This document shows positions 58,692 to 64,000 of a stretch of DNA of 64,000 bases, one piece after another. The DNA lies in NCBI GenBank assembly GCA_965222215.1, contig OZ244931.1, forward strand, positions 3,286,001-3,350,000. Direction: 5' to 3'. Below the pieces are notes generated by a model. The model saw only the letters and a list, made by a program, of their open reading frames with translations. It ran no database searches and had not been told where the DNA came from. This stretch comes from JABJAG01 sp965222215 (GTDB lineage: Bacteria; Pseudomonadota; Alphaproteobacteria; UBA6615). Numbering within the stretch: position 1 is the stretch's first letter; each line of letters begins with the position of its first letter. The position numbers were made by a program, and so were the translations under genes.

Positions 58692-59054
58692 ATGTCCGAA
58701 CGATTTTCGACCTACGCCGAGTTCTGGCCACACTATCTGCGTGAGCACGCAAAGCCGCAGACCCGGGCGATTCACTACGCGGGCACCCTGGCGGCGCTGC
58801 TCCTGATCGGCTTCGGCGTGGTGGTCGGCCCCTGGTGGCTGCTGCTGATCGCGCCGGTCGCAGGCTACGGGCCGGCCTGGATCGGCCATGGCTTTGTGGA
58901 GAAAAACAGGCCCGCCACTTTCACGTATCCCGTATGGTCGTTCTTGAGCGATTTTCGAATGCTGCATCTATGGATCACAGGCCGGCTCGAACACGAATTG
59001 CGGGGCGCGGGTGTCGGCGCCGAACAACGCCCCGAATCCAACCAGGGAGAGTGA
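58692..59054 (+). CDS. DUF962/Mpo1-like membrane protein
   Basis: 120-residue protein. RAIHYAGTLAALLLIG begins the first of two membrane segments, and GHGFVEKNRPATFTYPVWSF with the late MLHLWITG gives the conserved histidines of the DUF962 family. The yeast member Mpo1 is an iron-dependent 2-hydroxy fatty acid dioxygenase; the bacterial function is inferred only. One base separates the stop from the next gene. Confidence 0.8.
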   Translation: MSERFSTYAEFWPHYLREHAKPQTRAIHYAGTLAALLLIGFGVVVGPWWLLLIAPVAGYGPAWIGHGFVEKNRPATFTYPVWSFLSDFRMLHLWITGRLEHELRGAGVGAEQRPESNQGE

Positions 59055-59055
59055 C

Positions 59056-59361
59056 ATGCACGCACGCATCAGCTGGGGAAAGATCCAGTCCGGCCAGTGG
59101 GACGCCTTCGAGGCAGCGTTCAAGGACGCCGTCGGCAAGGCCGGACCGCAACCCGGCCTCAAGGGACGCTTCCTGTTCCGAGATTCGAACGACCCGGACG
59201 CCGGCTTCACCCTGAGTATCTGGGAGAACGAGGCCGATATGCAGACCTATGAGAACAGCGCAACCATGAAGGAGGAGGTGCTGCCGGAAATCGAGAAGTT
59301 CTTCACCGGCGAATACACCACAACCAACGTGGAGATGCGCTATAGTGAGATCGACCTCTAG
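59056..59361 (+). CDS. Antibiotic biosynthesis monooxygenase (ABM)-like protein
   Basis: 101-residue dimeric alpha-beta barrel-type protein: MHARISWGKIQSGQWDAFE, GFTLSIWENEADMQTY and a basic/acidic end are typical of the ABM/heme-degrading fold. No catalytic residues are decisive. It overlaps the following lipoprotein gene by 17 bases and follows the DUF962 gene, so the three are likely co-transcribed. GGGAGAG lies upstream. Confidence 0.75.
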   Translation: MHARISWGKIQSGQWDAFEAAFKDAVGKAGPQPGLKGRFLFRDSNDPDAGFTLSIWENEADMQTYENSATMKEEVLPEIEKFFTGEYTTTNVEMRYSEIDL

Positions 59362-59752
59362 TTTTTTCGTCGTCTCCGCACTGCTGCTCGCCGGGTGCAC
59401 GACAACCGCGCCGCCCACAACGGAACGCCCGCTCTACGGCGACTGGGCCATCGAACTCCCGACCTTGCCGCGCACCCACGGCAACCGGATCGGGTTTCGT
59501 GACGGTTGCCTGCTGGTCGCCGGTAACCGGTTCGACATGCAGGTGATCCGGCCGGTCGCCTACCTTCCCGCCGGAACCCAAACGCTGTTCTGGTTCGGAC
59601 CGCCGGCGGACCGCGAACCGCGGTCGAGCGCGAATGCCGCACGGGTGACGTTCCTCGCGCCCGATCGCATAAGGGTTGCCTGGCCGGAGGGCATCGAGGC
59701 GCGTTACATGCGCGCCATAAACACAGACGCCTCGGAAACGGATTGTCGCTGA
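59345..59752 (+). CDS. Small lipoprotein
   Basis: 135-residue protein with a short signal and lipobox (LLLAGC, cysteine at residue 18) followed by a Thr/Pro-rich linker and a beta-rich mature part ending DTDASETDCR-like. A GTG start inside the end of the preceding gene is required to include the signal. No known domain. Function unknown; the neighbours (DUF962, ABM) suggest a membrane or envelope role. Confidence 0.65.
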   Translation: MRSTSSFFVVSALLLAGCTTTAPPTTERPLYGDWAIELPTLPRTHGNRIGFRDGCLLVAGNRFDMQVIRPVAYLPAGTQTLFWFGPPADREPRSSANAARVTFLAPDRIRVAWPEGIEARYMRAINTDASETDCR

Positions 59753-59758
59753 GACGCC

Positions 59759-60058
59759 CTAGCGTGCCGGCGGAAACACCACGGAAGACTGGGCCGTCTG
59801 GCGCGTCTTCGGGCTGGCAAGCGCGGAATCGAGCAGTGCTTCCAGCTTGGCGCGGGTCTCGGCCTTGCGGTCGGCCCCGGCGCCCTGAATTTCAGCGAGC
59901 ATGGCCTGGCTGATCGAGCATTGATGCCCGGCGATCCGCTTGCCGGTGCTCGTCTCGACCACCTGCTGGGCACTCACCGCTGGAACCACGGCGAAGGCGA
60001 TCGCGGCGAAGACCCCGGCGATCGCTACCTGGCGCCCGATTGTGCGGCTAATTTCCAT
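59759..60058 (-). CDS. Small secreted hypothetical protein
   Basis: 99-residue protein with a signal peptide (IAGVFAAIAFAVVPAVSAQ) and a short charged mature part with one cysteine. No family recognised. It begins within the last codons of the following upstream gene (60048-60506), so both are probably translated together. The longer frame from 60106 would delay the signal and is rejected. Confidence 0.6.
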   Translation of the reverse strand: MEISRTIGRQVAIAGVFAAIAFAVVPAVSAQQVVETSTGKRIAGHQCSISQAMLAEIQGAGADRKAETRAKLEALLDSALASPKTRQTAQSSVVFPPAR

Positions 60059-60506
60059 CAGATCCACCCAGCCAGAGTTTGAGCAACGGAATCGCTTCGC
60101 TTCCAAGCTTGAGATCGAAATTCATCAGTTGCCAGCTCGATTTCGGACGATAGACGACAAACTCGGTCAACATCGGTGCGGAATCGAACGGCACCAGATA
60201 TCGGATCACCCCGATTTTGGAACCCATCGAGCGGGTCTGGATAATTTCATACTCTTCGCCGCCCTCGCCCGCGAGCAAGAGAGCCACCATCATTTGTCCG
60301 ACCGTGGAATCCCAGTCCTTGACGGCGACATGCTCGAAGAACTCACTCTCGTTCGCGACGGTGATCAATGCGTCGGCATCGCGGGAGACAAGCAGCTCCA
60401 TGAACTCGTCAGTTTGCGCACGCGCCTGATCAAGCGACTGGGCGTGGCCCGGCATCACAAACACGCACATGAAAAGTGCAGCGGCCGCGAGAACCCGAAC
60501 GATCAT
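60048..60506 (-). CDS. Secreted hypothetical protein
   Basis: 152-residue protein. A signal peptide (MIVRVLAAAALFMCVFVMPG, then HAQ) is followed by a mature domain of about 125 residues with SLDQARAQTDEFMELLVSRD, reminiscent of small SnoaL/NTF2-like domains but not certain. The ATG at 60506 is preferred to 60521, as GATGGG lies upstream and the signal then starts at once. Overlaps the downstream small gene by 11 bases. Confidence 0.6.
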   Translation of the reverse strand: MIVRVLAAAALFMCVFVMPGHAQSLDQARAQTDEFMELLVSRDADALITVANESEFFEHVAVKDWDSTVGQMMVALLLAGEGGEEYEIIQTRSMGSKIGVIRYLVPFDSAPMLTEFVVYRPKSSWQLMNFDLKLGSEAIPLLKLWLGGSDGN

Positions 60507-60554
60507 GGAACCCATCTCCATCTACGATTGGACCAACCGTAGCATGTCGTGTCG

Positions 60555-61670
60555 TTATGCGGACAGGCTGTCGAGTTCGGCGATGAGCTTGGTGCCCATC
60601 TCCTCGGTGGTCACCTGGGTGCAGCCGTCCTGCATGATGTCGCCCGTGCGGTAGCCTTCGTTGAGGACGTTCTGGGCTGCCTGCTCGACCATGTCGGCCT
60701 CGTTGCCAAGGTCGAACGAGTAGCGCAGCATCATTGCGAAGGACAGCAGCATCGCCAGCGGGTTGGCCTTGCCCTCGCCCGCGATGTCCGGGGCGGAACC
60801 GTGCACCGGCTCGTAGAGCGCACGGCGCGCGCCCGTCACCGGGTCCTCGGCGCCGAGGCTGGCCGACGGCAGCATACCCAGCGAACCGGTCATCATCGCC
60901 GCCTCATCGGACAGGATGTCGCCGAACAGGTTGTCGGTGACGATCACGTCGAACTGGTGCGGATCGCGCAAAAGCTGCATGGCGCAGTTGTCGGCGAGGA
61001 TGTGCTGAAATTCGACATAGGGATATTCTTCTTCCGCAACACGCCCGGCGATCTTGCGCCAGAACGCACCGGTCTCCATCACGTTGGACTTCTCCGCCGA
61101 GTGGACCTTGTTGCGGCGCTTCTTCGCCAGTTCGAAACCGACGCGCAGCACGCGCACGATCTCGTCCTCGGTGTAGGCCTGGGTATCGATCACGCGCACC
61201 GTGCCGTCGTCCAGCGTCTGCTCGCCGCGCGGCTCGCCGAAATACACGCCCGAGGTCAGTTCGCGCAGGATCAGGATATCGAGGCCTCGCACCACTTCCG
61301 GCTTCAGGGTCGAGGCATCGACCATCGCGTCCATGACGATCGCCGGACGCAGGTTCGCGAACAGGTCGAGATCCTTGCGCAGGCGCAGCAGGCCCGCTTC
61401 CGGGCGATGCTCGCGGGGCACGTCGTCCCATTTCGGGCCGCCGACGGCGCCAAACAGGACGGCGTCAAGGTTCAGCGCCTTTTCCATGGTCTCGTCGCGG
61501 ATCGACACACCGTGGGCGTCATAGCAGGCGCCGCCCACCAGATCTTCGTCGGTCTCGAATTTCACGGCTTCCTTGGCCTCGAACCAGCCCATCACGCGGC
61601 TGACCTGCTCCATGACTTCCGGGCCGATCCCGTCACCCGGCAGAACCAGGACACTCTTGTTGGCGGGCAT
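60555..61670 (-). CDS. leuB: 3-isopropylmalate dehydrogenase
   Basis: 371-residue NAD-dependent enzyme oxidising and decarboxylating 3-isopropylmalate in leucine synthesis. VLVLPGDGIGPEVMEQ begins the protein, LRKDLDLFANLRPA holds substrate-binding arginines, and NLFGDILSDEAAMMTGSLGM plus EPVHGSAPDIAGEGKANP are the conserved nucleotide-binding parts. Full length. It is separated from leuD by a family-B repeat. Confidence 0.95.
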   Translation of the reverse strand: MPANKSVLVLPGDGIGPEVMEQVSRVMGWFEAKEAVKFETDEDLVGGACYDAHGVSIRDETMEKALNLDAVLFGAVGGPKWDDVPREHRPEAGLLRLRKDLDLFANLRPAIVMDAMVDASTLKPEVVRGLDILILRELTSGVYFGEPRGEQTLDDGTVRVIDTQAYTEDEIVRVLRVGFELAKKRRNKVHSAEKSNVMETGAFWRKIAGRVAEEEYPYVEFQHILADNCAMQLLRDPHQFDVIVTDNLFGDILSDEAAMMTGSLGMLPSASLGAEDPVTGARRALYEPVHGSAPDIAGEGKANPLAMLLSFAMMLRYSFDLGNEADMVEQAAQNVLNEGYRTGDIMQDGCTQVTTEEMGTKLIAELDSLSA

Positions 61671-61734
61671 GTGTGCTTCTCCCCTTTGATTTCGGCTCCG
61701 GTACGTGTTTCACGGAGCCAACGTTTCCCTGGAT

Positions 61735-61860
61735 CGTCACCCCTGCGCAGGCAGGGGTCCATTAACGCCGATGCGAGACCGGGCAGACGATTGAGTCAAT
61801 GGATTCCCGGCCTTTTTATCCGCCGTAGCGCATAGCGCAAAGGCGGGCGCAGGAATGACG
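61735..61860. repeat. Composite repeat family B, copy 4 (extended)
   Basis: It begins with ACCCCTGCGCAGGCAGGGGT and the middle ATTAACGCCGATGCGAGACC as in copy 2, but the second half differs: CCGCCGTAGCGCATAGCGCA leads to AGGCGGG and ends AGGAATGACG. It lies between leuD and leuB. Confidence 0.8.
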
Positions 61861-61877
61861 CTATTGAAGTGATCCGG

Positions 61878-62498
61878 CTACGAGGCGTCGCGATAGAGCC
61901 AGGGCTGCTGGCTGCGCTGGCCGCCCTCGAACTCGCCGATGGTGCCGTCGCGCTGCATGGTCAGGCCGATATCGTCGAGACCCTCGAGCAGGCACTGCTT
62001 GAGAAACTGGTCGATCTCGAACGGATAGACGATGCCGTTGGGCGCGTGGATTTCCTGTTTCTCCAGATCGACCGTGATCTCCGGGTTTTCCGGGTCGCTC
62101 GCGACGGACATCAGGACGTCGATGTGCTCCTGCGGCAGCTTGATGAGCAGCATGCCGTTCTTGAAGCTGTTGTTGTAGAAGATGTCGGCGAAGGTCGGCG
62201 CGATGACGACCTTGATCCCGAAATCCTGCAGCGCCCAGGGAGCGTGCTCGCGCGACGACCCGCAGCCGAAATTGTCGCCCACGATCAGGATCTCGGCATT
62301 CGTGTAGGGCTCGCGGTCGAGCACGAAATCGCCCGATGGCTTACCGCTCTCGTCCGTGCGCAGCTCATAGAACAGGCCTTTCGCCAGCCCCGTGCGCGCA
62401 ATCGTTTTCAGGAACTGCTTGGGAATGATCTTGTCGGTGTCGACATTGACCATCGGCAGCGGCGCGGCAATGCCGGAGACCTTGTTGAACTTTTCCAT
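61878..62498 (-). CDS. leuD: 3-isopropylmalate dehydratase small subunit
   Basis: 206-residue swivelling-domain subunit of isopropylmalate isomerase, which works with LeuC. MVNVDTDKIIPKQFLK and VGDNFGCGSSREHAPWAL are diagnostic; the GSSRE loop binds substrate. The ATG at 62498 is chosen over GTG 62501, with AGGAG before it. It is downstream of leuC with an RDD-protein gene between. Confidence 0.95.
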   Translation of the reverse strand: MEKFNKVSGIAAPLPMVNVDTDKIIPKQFLKTIARTGLAKGLFYELRTDESGKPSGDFVLDREPYTNAEILIVGDNFGCGSSREHAPWALQDFGIKVVIAPTFADIFYNNSFKNGMLLIKLPQEHIDVLMSVASDPENPEITVDLEKQEIHAPNGIVYPFEIDQFLKQCLLEGLDDIGLTMQRDGTIGEFEGGQRSQQPWLYRDAS

Positions 62499-62508
62499 CA
62501 CGCAACTC

Positions 62509-62967
62509 CTAGCGTTTGTGCAGCGTGCAGCCGGCGAGCATGTCGTGCAGCGCCTGCCGTCGTGGCGTAAACAGGATCGGCAGGAAGCCGATGAAGAAAA
62601 TGGCCAGCGAGACGAAGCGCGCCCAGTACCTGGTACTCGTTCGGAAGAACCCGGCCCGGTCGCCGTTCACGTCGGCGGTATAGATTCCCATGATTGCCAT
62701 GCCCGCTGTCGACTGCAGCCCGCTCGATTCCATCCCGGCGAAATAAAGCCAGGCGACGAACAGGACGATCGCGTTCAGCATGTGCAGCGACGTCATGTCT
62801 GCCGAGAGCTGTTCGGAGGTCCCCGCCATGAACGGCAGGCCGAGCAGCGCCGCGGCGCCCCAGGCGAACAGCCAGACGATCCCCAGATCGACCAGCCCCG
62901 CCACGGTACGCAGGATCAGCCCTGCGTACCGGACCGGGAGAACGCCGCTGGCGGGTTCGCCGGGCAA
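62509..62967 (-). CDS. RDD family membrane protein
   Basis: 152-residue protein. VRYAGLILRTVAGLVDLGIVWL is the first helix with the RDD-type arginine/aspartate pattern, more helices follow, and RQALHDMLAGCTLHKR ends it. RDD proteins are small membrane proteins, some with ion-exchange roles. The only usual start is TTG at 62967, two bases after the leuC stop. It sits between leuC and leuD with gaps of 2 and about 10 bases, so it is translated with them. Confidence 0.75.
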   Translation of the reverse strand: MPGEPASGVLPVRYAGLILRTVAGLVDLGIVWLFAWGAAALLGLPFMAGTSEQLSADMTSLHMLNAIVLFVAWLYFAGMESSGLQSTAGMAIMGIYTADVNGDRAGFFRTSTRYWARFVSLAIFFIGFLPILFTPRRQALHDMLAGCTLHKR

Positions 62968-62969
62968 TT

Positions 62970-64000
62970 CTAAAGGTCGCGGACATCGGTCAGCTTGCCG
63001 GTGATCGCAGCGGCCGCGGCCATGCCCGGGCTGACGAGATGGGTACGGCCCCCGCGGCCCTGGCGGCCCTCGAAGTTCCGGTTCGAGGTGGAGGCGCAGC
63101 GTTCGCCCGGCTCCAGCTTGTCGGCGTTCATCGCCAGACACATGGAGCAGCCCGGCTCGCGCCAGTCGAAGCCGGCCTCTACGAGGATCTTGTCGATGCC
63201 TTCCGCCTCGGCCTGCTCCTTCACTAGACCCGAACCCGGCACCACCATCGCATAGACGCTGTCGGCGACCTTGCGGTCCTTTGCCAGTGCGGCCACTTCG
63301 CGCAGGTCCTCGATGCGGCCGTTGGTGCAGGATCCGATAAAGACCTTGTCGACGGCCACGTCCTGCATCTTCGTACCCGGCGCAAGGTCCATGTATTCCA
63401 GCGACCGCTCCCAGGCCTGGCGCTGGTTGTCGTCGCGCGCGTCGTTCTCGGGGTCCGGCACGGCGCCCGTGATCGGTACGACGTTTTCCGGGCTGGTTCC
63501 CCAGGTCACCTGCGGCGGGATATCCGGCGCGGACAGGCGCACTTCCTTGTCGTACTTCGCGCCGTCGTCGGTCGGCAGCGTGCGCCAGTAGGCCTCGGCC
63601 TGCTCCCACGCCGCGCCCTTCGGGGCCATCGGGCGGCCCTTGAGGTATTCGTAGGTCGTGTCGTCCGGGGCGACCAGACCGGCGCGGGCACCGCCCTCGA
63701 TCGACATGTTGCACATGGTCATGCGGCCCTCCATGGAGAGCGCGCGGACCGTATCGCCGGCATACTCGATCACCGAGCCGGTCCCGCCGGCCGTGCCGAT
63801 GGCGCCGATGATGGCGAGGATCATGTCCTTCGCCGTCACGCCGAGCGACAAATCGCCGTCGACGGCCACGAGCAGGTTCTTGGCCGGCCGCTGCAAGAGC
63901 GTCTGGGTGGCGAGCACATGCTCGACTTCCGACGTGCCGATGCCGAAGGCCAGCGCGCCGAACGCGCCATGGGTCGCCGTGTGGCTGTCGCCGCACACGA
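62970..64000 (-). CDS. leuC: 3-isopropylmalate dehydratase large subunit (5' end outside window)
   Basis: Aconitase-superfamily large subunit; the first residues lie beyond the right edge. CGDSHTATHGAFGALAFGIG begins the visible part, and VFIGSCTNGR and PGCSMCLAMN supply the three cysteines that bind the 4Fe-4S cluster. The order leuC, RDD gene, leuD, leuB on the minus strand gives the operon. Secure. Confidence 0.95.
   Translation of the reverse strand, partial: VCGDSHTATHGAFGALAFGIGTSEVEHVLATQTLLQRPAKNLLVAVDGDLSLGVTAKDMILAIIGAIGTAGGTGSVIEYAGDTVRALSMEGRMTMCNMSIEGGARAGLVAPDDTTYEYLKGRPMAPKGAAWEQAEAYWRTLPTDDGAKYDKEVRLSAPDIPPQVTWGTSPENVVPITGAVPDPENDARDDNQRQAWERSLEYMDLAPGTKMQDVAVDKVFIGSCTNGRIEDLREVAALAKDRKVADSVYAMVVPGSGLVKEQAEAEGIDKILVEAGFDWREPGCSMCLAMNADKLEPGERCASTSNRNFEGRQGRGGRTHLVSPGMAAAAAITGKLTDVRDL

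Noticed and set aside
62968..63996. Long N-terminal extension of the RDD protein
   Set aside because: It is out-of-frame translation of leuC, whose cluster cysteines are intact.

Overview
The window is 64 kb of GC-rich chromosomal DNA from an alphaproteobacterium, probably a Rhodospirillales-like, possibly marine lineage. This is inferred from gene content: a C-P lyase operon, phaR/phaA/phaB, DUF1194, an IalB-family protein, many CaiB/BaiF CoA-transferases, and leuCDB near asd. No rRNA, tRNA, CRISPR array, prophage or insertion sequence was recognised. About 68 protein-coding genes are supported. The two end genes, phnJ and leuC, are cut by the window edges.

Layout, left part: the end of a C-P lyase operon (phnJKLM plus a DUF1045 2H-phosphoesterase) lies at 1-3921, followed by a GMC oxidoreductase. 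A valine-catabolism operon follows at 6093-9222 (acyl-CoA dehydrogenase, 3-hydroxyisobutyryl-CoA hydrolase, 3-hydroxyisobutyrate dehydrogenase). Next come a beta-propeller protein, an SDR with a second beta-hydroxyacid dehydrogenase, and a metallo-beta-lactamase-fold lactonase. A three-gene operon at 12813-15562 encodes a gamma-resorcylate-decarboxylase-like amidohydrolase, a CoA-transferase and a VOC protein. Two tandem paralogous orphan histidine kinases (15647-18621) precede a CocE-type hydrolase, OsmC, an MFS carrier, a deiodinase-like redoxin, dodecin, IalB, a dienelactone hydrolase and a solitary CoxL-like molybdenum hydroxylase subunit.

Layout, middle part (27.6-46 kb): a HigBA/RelE-like toxin-antitoxin pair has its predicted promoter inside a long palindrome. 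Around it is a mosaic of catabolic enzymes: a PDC-hydrolase-like amidohydrolase, alpha/beta hydrolases, a cupin, an orphan signal-less binding protein with a GntR regulator, a CoA-transferase, an enoyl-CoA hydratase, a deacetylase, an amidase, SemiSWEET, glycerol kinase and a beta-lactamase-fold esterase. Nearly every intergenic gap here holds palindromic repeats. I distinguish at least five families (called A to E), and some touch start codons.

Layout, right part: 2-dehydropantoate reductase, an acyl-CoA ligase, a PAS-GGDEF-EAL protein with a degenerate GGDEF motif, then a polyhydroxyalkanoate locus at 50.2-54.5 kb (phaR divergent from a coiled-coil granule-type protein, a PhaC-like synthase, phaA and phaB). 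The coiled-coil gene and the PhaC-like gene overlap in different frames, and the junction carries an A6 tract; removing one base would fuse them. The window ends with a NUDIX/DMT pair, a ferredoxin-like protein, asd, small envelope proteins and the leucine biosynthesis genes leuB, leuD, an RDD membrane protein, and leuC.
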